Assembly: GCA_027972325.1 (NCBI GenBank)
Contig: JAPMOS010000001.1
Coordinates: forward strand, 1,343,821 to 1,407,820
Length of the DNA stretch: 64,000 nucleotides
Source of the DNA: Paratrimastix pyriformis
Lineage: Eukaryota; Preaxostyla; Paratrimastigidae
Reading direction: 5' to 3'
Part shown: piece by piece, positions 23,745 to 34,333 of the stretch
Position numbering within the stretch: the first letter of the stretch is position 1
How the letters are laid out: every line of letters starts with the position of its first letter
Notes under the pieces: model-generated
Seen by the model: the letters and a program-made list of their open reading frames with translations, nothing else
Databases searched by the model: none
Told to the model about the DNA's origin: nothing
Translations under genes and position numbers: made by a program

Positions 23745-26700
23745 ATGAGTGATCGTATTTCTTGTGGTATTTTATTCGACGATGCCGACCATCCAGTCTT
23801 CCATGGAGCAGCTCATTTGGAGCGTGCAGTGGAGGAGGTCCGAGAGATGGACTACGAGTTCGGAATTATCCCACTGCCCCGCCCCGCCTATTCAACACTC
23901 CCTGAGGGACCTGCCCCTCAGCCTGAATTTATTCTTCTGCCTTCCACTTGGAACACTCAACTTCTGGTTCAGGTGCCGTCCTCGATCATCCAACAGCTGG
24001 AGTGGTCTGTGCCTCCATCCCCGCGCTTTCTGGGCATCTCGACCCGGACCCTCCCCCACGCAGCGATGAGGCCCCAGTTCGAGTGGCAGCCCAGAAACGC
24101 TTCCAGGAATTGGCCGCCTGGGCCTCGCACCTCTCGATGCCGGCCCTCTACCTCCCCCCGCCCACGGTACACCCCGCGGCCAACTACGCTCAGGCCATTC
24201 GGGAGGCCTTGGCTGCGAGCAGCACCCTGGCCATTTGGATGGAGATCCCCATGTCTTCCGAGGATGGCGCCGGGGCCGTGGACACCTGGGCCTGGTGGGA
24301 CTTTGTCCGCACGGCCTGCGAGGAGAATCCGCTGCTGAAGGTCGCCCTCCGGCTGGGCGCAGCCGACCGGCCGCCAGCCTCGGCCCTTGTGGAGCGCTGG
24401 CTGGCCGAACCCCTGGCGGCTGTGGTCTTCCCCACGGCCGTGTTCAGCACCAACGTCAAGGGGTACCCCTGCCTCCGCAAGGACCAGCAGGACCTCTTCG
24501 GCCAGCTCCTCCGCAGGGGAGGGATGCAGGTCTGCCCCCAGAGGCTGCCTCTGTGTGCGCGGGGAGTTGTTTTAGCATATCGGCCACTTGGTCTAGGGGC
24601 ATGATTCTCGGTTCGGGTCCGAGAGGTCGGGGGTTCGATTCCCCCAGTGGCCCAATTTTCTTAAATTCGTTTCCCCTCCTTTTTACCCAGTTTATCATGT
24701 CGGGGGCGCCGAAGCACACCCCTGCGCCGCTCTCGCAAAAGTCGGCCCACGGGGTGACCTCGGATCAGGTGCAGCCTGTCGGTGCCGCCCCCAAGGCCGA
24801 TGAGGCGGTCCGGGCCCTCGCCCCCCACCTCACCTCGCCTCGCCTCGCCTCACCTCGCCTCACCTCGCCTCACCTCACCTCACCTCACCTCACCTCACCT
24901 CACCTCACCTCACCTCACCTCACCTCACCTCACCTCACCTCACCTCACCTCACCTCACCTCACCTCGCTCACCGCCGTCGGGGCCGGTCCCTCTGGGGTG
25001 TGCAGGTGATCGAGGAGGAGCCCCTCGTCCGGTACCGGCGCTGGCTGACCCTGTACAAGAACTACCTACACTTCCTCGCCAAGAGCCACGCCCCGACCCT
25101 CTCGCAAGGTCCGCCCCGCCCCCCCAAACCACGCCCGCACGCCTTGCCCCTCTGCGGTCGTCGTCACAGTTGGGATGGGATGGGGGCTGTCCGGCGGTGG
25201 GCGGGGGGGCTGGCGTGGCGGGGGCAGGGGAGACCTACGTGGCGCCGTACCGGGACTACCTGCAGAGCCCCCTGCAGCCGCTGCAGGACCACCTCGAGAG
25301 CACAACCTACGAGACCTTCGAGCGGGACCCCGTCAAGTACGCCACATACGAGGAGGTCCCCTCCATCCCTCCCGCCCTCCATCCCTCCCGCCCGCCCCGC
25401 CTGCAGCCCTGTGGGTGAGTGTGAGAGCGAACCATTCGGCGCCTCACCAACCACCGTCGGTCCTCCCCTGCCCTGCCCTTGTGTGGCCTCCTGGCCGGTT
25501 GGCCGCCCTGTGGCGCAGGCGCTCTTCGAGGCCTTCTGCCGGGACGCGGCCCTGCTGGCCAACCCGCGGCCCCTGGTGATGATCATGGGGGCCGGTCGGG
25601 GGCCCCTGATCCGCTCCGTCTACCGGGCCTTCGTCAGGGCCCAGCAGGCCCGCGGTGCCGCCGCCACGGGTCCGTCCGAATCGCCCGCGTTGCCCCCCAG
25701 TCCCCGCCGACACCCACGGCCGCCACGACTGGCCCGTGCTCACGGACGGCCATCCGCCCGATGGCGATGCTCCCCCACGGATGGCGATGCATCCCCCACG
25801 GATGGCGATGCTCACTCACGGCTGGCTCACCCGCGGATGGCGATGGGGATCGTGGGGGCATCCATGTGCAGCCGACCAGGAGGCCGTCACCTCGCCCCCC
25901 GAGGACAACGTCCCGGGCGTCCTCATGAAGTGTCCGCCCCCGGCCCCGGCCGCCCCTTCCCGCCCTTCCTGCCCCATCGCCCGCCCTCCGCGCCCAGCCC
26001 AGCCCAGCCCAGCCCAGCCCAGCCCAGCCCAGCCCAGCCCAGCCCAGCCCAGCCCAGCCCAGCCCAGCCCAGCCCAGCCCAGCCCAGCCCAGCCCAGCCC
26101 AGCCCAGCCCAGCCCAGCCCAGCCCAGCCCAGCCCAGCCCAGCCCAGCCCAGCCAGGCCCGCAAACACCCAGCCTGCCTTGGGTGGGGCCGCTTGTCTGA
26201 TGCCGGTGCGCAGCGCCCGCCCCGACCGGGTCTGGGCTGCTTGAGGGGCTGCGCGTGGTGGCGCTGGAGAAGAACCCCAACGCGGCGATCACCCTGCGGG
26301 CCATGGGCGGCACCGAGTGGCCCGCCCAGGTCGAGGTCATCCAGGCCAACATGCGCGACCCCGCCCCGCACCCCCTCCACGGGTCTGCCCGCACAGCCCC
26401 CTGCCACCGCCACAGCCCCCTGCCACAGCCACTCATGGGACGGGCACCCGTCCCCTGCCACCGCCACTCATGGGACGGGCACCCGTCCCCTGCCACCGCC
26501 ACTCATGGGACGGGCACCCGTCCCCTGCCACCGCCACTCATGGGACGGGCACCCGTCCCCTGCCACAGCCACTCATGGGACGGGCACCCGTCCCCTGCCA
26601 CAGCCACTCATGGGACGGGCACCCGTCCCCTGCCACAGCCACTCATGGGACGGGCACCCGTCCCCTGCCACAGCCACTCATGGGACGGGCACCCGTCCCC

Positions 26701-28704
26701 TGCCACAGCCACTCATGGGACGGGCACCCGTGTTTGGTTGGCCCCGGGGGGGGCGCTGTTGGGCTGGGCCGGGGCCGGGGCCGGGGTGCAGCCAAGCGGA
26801 CGTGATCGTGTCGGAGCTTCTGGGCAGCTTCGGGGACAACGAGCTCTCGCCCGAGTGCCTCGACGGGGCCCAGCGCTGGATGAAGCCCCGTCCGCCCCGC
26901 CGGCCACACGCCCCCTCCTCGCGCGCCTCGCGCGCCCCTCGCGCGCCCCCACTCCATCATGTGCCGCACCCCGCCCTGCCGCTGGGTGGCCATGGGGCGG
27001 GCGCAGGGACGGGGATCCGCACACGCGCACACGCGCACACGCATACACTCCTCACCTTCCCTTGTCTGGGCGGGCGCAGGGACGGGGATCTGCATCCCGC
27101 GGCGGAGCACCAGCTTCCTGCAGCCCGTGGCCTGCGTGGCCCTCCACCAGGAACTCCTCCACAACCGCGGTCCGCCAACCACGTCCCAGCCCCCAGCCCC
27201 AGCCCCACCGCCCACGGGATGATGTGCCCATCGTCCGAGGCCTGAGACACCCTGGCTGAACGATCGCCTCTCCGTCCCTTGGCGGGTGGATGGGTGGGTC
27301 CCTTGGCGGGTGGGGTCGCAGCGCTTGACGTGACCCGGGCCCCGGGTGCGGGTGTCACCGAGAACTGGGCCGTCTTCGAGACGCCCTACGTGGTGCAGTT
27401 CCACAAGTACGCCGCCCTGGCCCAGCCCCAGCAGGGTCCGTCCGCGGCCCATCATCCATCATCCGCCATCCGTCGTCATCCGCCATCCGCCATCCGCCAT
27501 CCTCCCGGATGGGCCTTGGAGGGGGTTGGCGCCTTCGCCCGTACGGCCCGCGCCCGTGCCCGCGGCGGGGACATGCTCACAGGGCGGGGGGGGGCTATGC
27601 AGTGTTCTCCTTCGAGCACCCCTCACTGGAGGCCCGGGGGCCGCACGACCCCGAGGGCGAGGGCGAGGCGGCTGCCCCGATCGCGAAGGAGCAGCCCGAC
27701 GTGGGGCGGGCCGGGTACCCCATGCCCCCCGCCAACGACCACAACCGCCGCTACACCAGGCTCCGGTTTCCCATCACCGCCGTCCGCCCGGCCCTCCGCC
27801 CGGCCCTCCGCCCGGCCCTCCGCCCGGCCCTCCGCCCGGCCCTCCGCCCGGCCCTCCGCCCGGCCCTCCGCCCCGCCCCGCCCCGCCCCGCCCCGCCCCG
27901 CCCCGCCCCGCCCCGCCCCGCCCCGCCCTGCCCCGCCCTGCCCCGCTCTCCCTCCCGCCCGACGGTTGCTGCTGGCACGGCTGTGGGCTGGGGGGCCATC
28001 TGCAGGCGGGCCGGTGCCACGGGTTTGCGGGCTACTTCGACTGCGACCTGTACGGGGCGGCCCGGCTGTCGACCCACCCCGAGACCCACACGGCCGACAT
28101 GTACTCCTGGTTCCCCATCTACTTCCCCCTCCACGTCCGCCGGTCCCCGTCCCCCTCGCCCCTGCCCGCCCGCCCTCCCGCCCGCCCTCCCACGCTCCCT
28201 CCCGCCGCCCAAGCAGGCTCACTCACCGAGCCCGTCTGGCCGGCCGGACCGTGGGTGCTGATGTGGGTGCTGGTGTGGGTGCTGGTGTGGGTGCTGGTGT
28301 GGGTGCTGGTGTGGGTGCTGGTGTGGGTGCTGGTGTGGGTGCTGGTGTGGGTGCTGGTGTGGGTGCTGGTGTGGGTGCTGGTGTGGGTGCTGGTGTGGGT
28401 TCGCACGCGCAGACGCCCATCGAGGTGCGCGAGGGGACGTCATGGAGGTGCACTTCTGGCGCAACGTGGGGCAGCACAAGGTCCGCACGCCGCCCCTTCT
28501 GCCTCGGCCCGGGGCCCGGGGACGATGGGCTCGTCCGGCTGGGCCCCCGCCGACTCACCGACTCACCGACGGCTCCCGGCCTTGCCCCCCCCCCCCCCCC
28601 CCCCCCCCCCCCGGCTGCAGGTTTGGTACGAGTGGGTGGTCTCGTCGCCCGTGGCGTCGCCCATCCACAACCCGGGGGGCCGCTCCTACTCGGTGGGCAT
28701 GTGA
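23745..28704 (+). CDS. PRMT5: Protein arginine methyltransferase 5 (PRMT5), 14 exons
   Basis: PRMT5 makes symmetric dimethylarginine on histones and Sm proteins. Exons: 23745-24004, 24064-24529, 24691-24807, 25006-25108, 25228-25355, 25519-25669, 26214-26382, 26792-26889, 27080-27169, 27322-27435, 27603-27781, 28006-28134, 28413-28480 and 28621-28704 (TGA). Twelve of 13 introns start GTCTG or GTCCG, the other GTCCC. The TIM-barrel part has 'GLPAFLLPL'-like 'SMPALYLPP' and '[17 protein letters not shown]'. Rossmann motif I is 'IMGAGRGPL'. The double-E loop is '[15 protein letters not shown]', intact. '[14 protein letters not shown]' keeps the substrate-loop region and Phe ('YETFERDP'). The C-terminus is '[11 protein letters not shown]', '[13 protein letters not shown]'. 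Exon 13 is one base short in a G run near 28,431 (the frame of 'VREG' against 'DVMEVHFW'), probably an assembly error. Intron 2 holds a tRNA gene; other introns are satellite-filled. Confidence 0.96.
24582..24653 (+). tRNA. tRNA-Pro (anticodon CGG)
   Basis: A 72-nt cloverleaf: acceptor stem GGCCACT paired with AGTGGCC, discriminator C; D-arm with TTGGTCTAGGGGCATGA (A-box like); anticodon stem CTCGG/CCGAG with loop TTCGGGT, giving CGG at positions 34-36; T-arm GGGGG-TTCGATT-CCCCC (B-box). There is no intron. A T-rich pol III terminator follows (TTTTC about 5 nt after, TTTTT near 24,680). The gene lies in the sense orientation inside PRMT5 intron 2 (24530-24690). Confidence 0.96.
24831..24965 (+). 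repeat. (CACCT/CGCCT)n pentamer array in PRMT5 intron 3
   Basis: About 27 copies of a 5-bp unit, with a few CGCCT variants at the left end and pure CACCT to the right, inside intron 24808-25005. Confidence 0.95.
25993..26152 (+). repeat. (CCCAG)n pentamer array in PRMT5 intron 6
   Basis: About 32 pure copies of a 5-bp unit inside the 544-nt intron 25670-26213. The same intron has a diverged tandem motif (GGATGGCGATG-type, about 25,760-25,845). It produces long repetitive open frames on both strands that are not genes. Confidence 0.95.
26430..26744 (+). repeat. 35-bp minisatellite, 9 copies, PRMT5 intron 7
   Basis: Copies start at 26430, 26465, 26500 and so on to 26710. Each starts CACTCATGGGACGGGCACCC and carries the palindrome ACGGGCACCCGT. 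Copies differ mainly by CCACCG against CCACAG. It fills most of intron 26383-26791. Confidence 0.95.
27784..27950 (+). repeat. 12-bp array passing into (CCCCG)n, PRMT5 intron 11
   Basis: About seven copies of a 12-bp unit (CGCCCGGCCCTC) are followed by about 15 copies of a CCCCG pentamer, in intron 27782-28005. Confidence 0.92.
28258..28400 (+). repeat. 12-bp array (GGGTGCTGGTGT)n, PRMT5 intron 12
   Basis: About 12 copies of a 12-bp unit in intron 28135-28412. Unlike the other intron arrays, it is G/T-rich on the sense strand. Confidence 0.94.
28585..28612 (+). repeat. Poly-C run next to the last PRMT5 acceptor
   Basis: About 28 C residues lie just before the GGCTGCAG acceptor at 28613-28620. 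It could serve as the polypyrimidine tract. Confidence 0.9.
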
Positions 28705-29046
28705 GGTGAGCGGCCCCCCGGGCCGGGCCGAAGGCGCCCCTGGGCCCCGGCACCATCCTCTTCCCCTTCCCCTTCCCCTTCCCCTTCGCCTCCCTTCGCC
28801 CAACAAGGACGAGAGAGGGCATCTTTCTCTGGGGGAGGAGCGCTGGTCTTGCGGCGGCAGGAATCAAGCAAACACGAAGGGTGCGGGGGTGGGCCGATGA
28901 GGATGGGGGGTCGGGTTCCCACACGGGGGGGATGTCGGCGCGGGGCGGGCGGGCGGGCGGGGTGGGTGAGCGGTCCAGCCGCTCATCGGTCTGAGCCGCC
29001 CGGGCGGCCCGGCTTGCCGCCCCAGAGACCCAGGGGCCCGGCCAGC
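28705..29046. other. Convergent intergenic region, PRMT5 and GTPase
   Basis: It holds a (CCCCTT)n tract at about 28,757-28,785 and a (GGGC)n tract near 28,940-28,960. No gene is seen. Confidence 0.6.
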
Positions 29047-31178
29047 TCACGAGAGGCAGGTGTGGGCGGGGTCCTTGGACTGGGCCAGGTAGGTGGCGAA
29101 GAGCTCGGCGTGGGCCGGGTGCAGGGTCGTCTCGGCGTGGGCCAGGAAGGACCGCAGCCGGGCCCCATCCGAGCGGGTCATCACGGCCCGGCGCCGACCC
29201 AGAAGCTGCGCCCCCAGCGATGCAAAACCAGAGAAGAGAGGGCCGCGGGATCCAGGTGGGTGGCGTGGCGTGGCGTGGCGTGGCGTGGCGTGGCGTGGCG
29301 TGGCGTGGCGTGGCGTGACCATCAGCTGCGGAGCAAAGCAGAGAGGGGCGAGGGGGGCGCAGGAACACCGGGGGGGTCGAGGCGGGGGCCGGGGGGGTCG
29401 AGGCGGGGGCCGGGGGGGCGGACCATGCCGAGGATGAGGACCAGCAGCAGCCCCAGCACCGCGCCGCCCCAGAGGGCCGCCATGGTGTGGTGGGGGGCCT
29501 TGGCGTGGGCCATCTCGGCCACCCAGTACCACAGCGGGCAGGCGTAGTGCTGCACCGGCTCGGGCACAAACTCCGAGCTGGGCCATCCCCAACCAAGGAA
29601 GAAAAGAGAATGAAACGGGCTGCCCACCAGGGGGGCGAAGGCAGGGCGCAAACGGGGCGGGGGGCGGGCAGGGGCCTGACCATCCCTTGGAGAGCAGGGA
29701 CATGGCGAGGCAGGCGAGGCAGAAGAGCGGCAGAGGCAGCATAAGCAGCATCCAGAGGGCCGCCCGCATGGTGGCCTTGATGTTGTCGCACCGGGTGGTC
29801 TTCTCCCGCCGCAGCCGCTGGGTCGACACGTCCCCGAGGCTCTTCGTGTCCTCCTTCAGCTGCACCAGGGCCGCCTGCACTCGCGTGTCCACCACGTCTG
29901 CGGGGCAGCAGGGCGGGCGCTGAGCGACGGGCCGGGGGGGGGGGGGGGAGGGGAGGGGAGGGGAGGGAGGGAGGGAGATGACGGACGGGCGATGTCCTTG
30001 CAGACGTCCTCGATGGCGTTGGGGCAGTTATCGTTCTCGGCCTCGGTGGGGATGTAGATAGCCGGCAGGTCGAAGACCTTGTCCCGGATGTGCACCGCCA
30101 GGTTCTGGGTGATCTGGATCAGCACCCGGTCGTGGTCCCGCGAGTGGCGGCACTGGATCCCACGGCAGCCCCACCGGAGTTCCATCCGGAACGGGTGAGC
30201 GGATGTGTGAGCGTGGAGACCGGAGGCGGAGGGTCGGCGGGGGAGACGGGTGAGCGAGGGAGGCGCCGACCTGGTCGGCCTTGGTGAGGTAGTAGCGCAC
30301 CTTGTGGCCGTGGCGGGCGTGCAGGCTCTGGACGATGTCCATGGTGCGCTTGCACAGGGACTGCCCGATGGGGTCCAGGAAGACCAGCACAAGGTCCGCC
30401 AGGTCCGCGAACCAGAGCAGGGTCTGGTCCACGTCGAAGGGGTACTCCAGCTTGCCGTCCACCAGCCCGGGGGTGTCCACGAAAGTCACCATCGGGAACC
30501 GGCGCGCCCGGGAGGCGCACACGTGGGTCTTCAGGTAGGGGAGCAGGCCGGGCTGCTGGCGGAGGGGAGCCAGCCGGGGGAAGAGCTGAATGGTGGCATC
30601 ACCCAGCAGCGTATCGTTTCGCAGCCCGCAGGTGATCACATCAAACCCCTGGGTCTCTGATGAAAGAGAATGATGATGGCCGGACGCGAACGATTTGACA
30701 GACCCATGGCCACACCAGTCGCCTGGATGTGCTCGCCAATGTACCAATTAATGAAGGAACTGGGGGAGGAAAGGTTGCAGGATTTGTGGACGTTGAAGAA
30801 AAGACCTCTTGCCCGAAGAATGATTGCCGAGAACAAGAACGGTAATCGTTGGGCTTGGAGAATTGACACCCTTTTATAAGCAAGTGAGACCGTGAAACGG
30901 TGGAAGAAAGAACAAACCTTAACCCCAAGTGAGTTCGCATACGGGACAAGGCCGAAGGGATCTGCTGTATAAAGATCCTGGACCGAACGCATAATCCGCT
31001 CGTTGGGAGTGAGGAGGGAGTCAAGCTCTGCGTCCCGACTTTTCCCCCAAGACTCAGAAGCAGCAATCTTTGTGGTGGCAGCGCTCTTGGCCGAGGCAGG
31101 GCTTGCTGTAGGGGGCGGTGTGGCGGCACTCTTCGAAGACGGAGCAGGCGAAGGAGACTTCTTTGCAGTCCGCGGCAT
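29047..31178 (-). CDS. Dynamin-superfamily-like GTPase with two C-terminal membrane helices
   Basis: A large GTPase. Exon 1 (31178-30918) has a Lys/Ser/Pro/Ala-rich N-terminus and 'ELDSLLTPNERIM'. The next exon ends inside the P-loop 'LGNHSSGKS', whose Ser codon is split by a short intron starting GTCTT. Then come 'FINWYIGEHIQATGVAM' (switch I region), 'ETQGFDVITCG', 'TFVDTPGLVDG' (the G3 motif DxxG) and 'YYLTKADQV' (the G4 motif TKxD). Helical sequence follows ('STQRLRREKTTRCDNI'), then membrane helices 'LWMLLMLPLPLFCLACLAM' and 'GAVLGLLLVLILGMV', ending 'FLAHAETTLHPAHAEL' and TGA at 29047-29049. The P-loop style resembles the EHD/sarcalumenin branch; the paired helices suggest a membrane-remodelling or organelle-anchored GTPase. 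The substrate membrane is unknown. One intron holds (TGGCG)n at 29,261-29,317. Confidence 0.8.
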
Positions 31179-31333
31179 TCAGAAACTCAAAGACCCGATT
31201 GGGAAAAGAACCCCACACGAGAAATTTAATCTGCCGCACTCGTGCACGATATCGTGTCACCGAGGCGAACCCCAGGTCAAAATTCGACTCACTGTACATC
31301 ATCGTTCTTCGAGATCTGACACCGACAACGAAC

Positions 31334-34158
31334 CTACAAAGCAGGGTCCATCGTGGACTCAGCAACCCCCATCGACACATCGGGTCGGCTGTCCTCCTTG
31401 GTGGAGGAGGCAGAAGAGGTCGGAACCGCCTCGGCGACAGGGGGAAGCGAAGCCAGGTTTGGCTCGCTGCCGCTGCTGCTGGGGGCCTCGCGAATCTCCT
31501 TGAAGGGGGACGGGGGCGGCGTGCGGGGGGCCACAGGCGGCGGCTTCCGAGCAGCAGCGGGGGGAGGAGGTGGCGGCGGGGTCGGCGGGGGCGGGGGCGG
31601 GGGTGTTGGCGCACCGCGCGAGGGGGGCCGAGCCGTGGCCGCTGGGCCCTGGGGGGTGGGCGGCCGCATCTGGCCGGGGGGTGGGGGCGGCGGGGAGATG
31701 CGCGGGCGTGCCGATGGAGGGTGCCCGCTTGTGGGGCGGGCGGAGCGGATGCGGCGGGGGGACAGGCGGCGGGGCTTTGCGGGGGTGCACCACCTCGGAC
31801 AGGGGGCCTGTGGGAAAGAGCGGAGGGCTCACCACGGCGGGGACCTCGGCGCCCGGGGCGGGCACGATGACCACGGACGAGGTCGAGGGGGTGGGGGAGG
31901 GGGTCCGGGGCTGGCCGCCCATGGGGGGCAGGGTGCCCTCGGGGAAGAGCACCGAGCCGGCCATGGTGGCGGCCGCGACCTCTTCGCCCAGCGAGGAGGC
32001 CATCGACGTGTCCCCGGCCGCGGTGGCGGCCCCCAGGATCAGGGCCGCATCATCGGCCGAGGTGTTGAGCAGCTCCCGGGGCGCATCGGGGCGGATGGCC
32101 CGCAGGATGGAGCCGCGGGGCATCTCGGGCCCCTGCTGCGAGTGGAGGTGGGTCGGCGTCGACCGGTCACGGGGCGGCGGGGGAGGGGCGGCCTTGTGCG
32201 AGGACGGCGGCCGGGCTGGGGGGACGGGGAAGGCCGCGGACGGGCCGAGGGAGGGCGAGACGGGAGGGGGCGGGGGTTTGCGAGGGGAGACGGGAGGCAG
32301 CCAACGAAGGGCCTGGACGGTCTCGGGGGGTGGCGTCGAGACGGGGCTTGGGAATGGGAGAGGGGAGATTAGGAAGGGGAATATGAGACCGTGGTGGCAG
32401 TTGAGGGATGGGGTGGGTGGGGGGGTGGATGGGGGGTGACACAGACTTCAGGGGCGGGGTGGTGAAGAGGGTGGGGGTGGCCTCGGCGCGGGGGGTGGCC
32501 GGCTCTGCCGCCGTCAGTTGTGGCGCCGCATCTCCGGGCGGCGGCGGCTCCGCAGGGGCAGCGGACTCAGCCAGGCCCGGGGCAAGGGCACTCGCGCCCA
32601 CCAACGTCCCAAGCTGGCCGACCGCGAAGCCGTCCGCAGGCAGCTGCTCCGGGGCGGGCTGCTGGTCGAGGGACATGAGGCTCGCCAGGGAGGCCGTCAC
32701 GAAGGGCGGGGTCGCTTGAGGGTTCCCGGGCACAGAGACGGGAGGCGCAAGGGCAGGGGCGGCCACGACGTCCGCTGTCGGGGGGCCAGCGACCTGAGGG
32801 CCGGCCAGCTCAGCAACGGTAACGCCAGAGGGCGGCTGGGGCTGATCGGCCGGGATCCCAATGAGGCCACTCAAATCGCCAATGGCAAAAGCAGGCTGTG
32901 CCTCCGAGGGGGTGTCGCTCGGACCGAGTGTGTTCGCAGGGGGGCCGGTGAGGTGTTCAGAGGCAGGAGTGAGGACGGGGACGGGGACGGGGGCAGGGGC
33001 GGCATTGACGGCGGTGGGCTGGGCGGGAGCGGCGCCGAGGGGGGCGGTCACAGGAGCACTTACAAGGATTGGGACGGAAGGAGGTGAAGGAGCCATGGGA
33101 TAGAGCTGGCTCAAAACCCGAGGGGATGGAGGGCTGGGAAGACGAGCCGGGGAACTGTCGACCATGGACCGCCTCAGGGACAGGGGCGGGGTGGAGGGGC
33201 ATGCCGCGGCGGCCGTGATGCGCTCCTCCTCCAGGATCCACATCGCCTGTGTGGTCGTTGTGCGGGCATCCCATCGTCGAACCGTCGTATTTTCCTGCTG
33301 GGCCAGCGATGCCCGGGCCTGCCCAGCCGCGGCAGCCTTAACCAGGGAGGAAAAGGCGCATTCGAAAAGAGCAGAGTGTGACCGCAGACCCTCGCTTCTT
33401 CGTGCAACTCGATCTGGGAAACCATCGTCTGTACGGAGGTGAGCATTGCCGGCGTGGCAGATTCGAGTGGCTGTGCAATCCGATTCAATGTGACTTTCAG
33501 GAAATCCATAGATTCACGCAGCAGAGAAAGAGTTTGTTCATCCCGGTCAACACGCCCCTGGAAGAACAAAGAGGGAGTCATTCATAAAAAGGGTTGGGTG
33601 GGCAGACATCATGAAAAGTCTCAAAATGAAATTTCATCCCTCTGTACACCTCTTTGGTGTTGCTATGAAGAGCTAACTTGATGATATCGACAAGATTTTG
33701 GCTCGTCTCCGCCACTCCAGAGGCACTCACCAACGATTCAGGAACAGCTCGGTCATTTCCGAGGCCTGGAATGGCAGGGAGCCGAAAAGGGAGACTAGAA
33801 CTACCCAAGGCCTTTTTCGTGGGGTTGTCGGTCGGTTGTGGGGTCGTCCCTGCTTGTTGAGGGACGAGGAATCGCTCCATCGACCAGCGGTTACGCGATA
33901 AATTTCTCAAACCGGGTGGAGAGGGCTCGTCCGGAGGCCAGTTTCTTGGGATGACAGTGCGAATGGGTGTCCAAGGGTTTGGAAGGAGCCAGAGAATCCC
34001 CTGAACGGGGAACACAATGCTGATGACATATTGAAGGTTGGAGAAGACGATTTGCCAGCCTCGCCGATGATGCGTCGTCCAAAGCCAACTGCCTGCGCCG
34101 GCCCCACAGGAGGTGGCACCTCCCCCAGCAGGCGGCCCCCATGAGTTTCCGAGGCCAC
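31334..34158 (-). CDS. Unknown Pro/Ala-rich protein with a short coiled coil and repeated leucine motifs
   Basis: I do not recognise this gene. Near the 5' end, exons encode 'GFGRRIIGEAGKS', then Ser/Pro-rich sequence, then a helical stretch ('SQNLVDIIKLALHSNTKE' spliced to 'DEQTLSLLRESMDFLKVTL'). The largest part is Pro/Ala-rich with spaced hydrophobic motifs: 'FAIGDLSGLIGIP', 'FVTASLASLMSLD', 'FAVGQLGTLVGAS', 'GVTVAELAG'. The C-terminal exons run to 'STMDPAL' with TAG at 31334-31336. Exon joins at the 5' end are uncertain and the start at about 34,158 is a guess. Regular spacing of the hydrophobic motifs suggests repeated docking sites. The stop lies about 155 bp upstream of the GTPase start in the same orientation. 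Confidence 0.45.
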
Positions 34159-34333
34159 AAAACGTCCCCCCTCACCGTCCTGCCTGTCCTCACCTTTCTC
34201 CTTATGTGACCCCCCACAGACGACTTGGTCTTCAGGGGTGGAATTTCCAGCCGAAAGAAATACAACGAGCGGTGAGATAAAAAGAGGATGGGGAGGAGGA
34301 GGAGGAGGAAGAGGAGGAGGGGAGGGATCACGA

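Noticed and set aside
25816-26502. Minus-strand frames of repeated AGLGW residues
   Set aside because: They are only the translation of the (CCCAG)n intron array; no start context, no similarity, and the other strand has the conserved PRMT5 exons.
26430-26744. Nine regularly spaced 35-bp repeats that could suggest a CRISPR array
   Set aside because: The copies are head-to-tail with no unique spacers, they lie in a PRMT5 intron, and the genome is eukaryotic.
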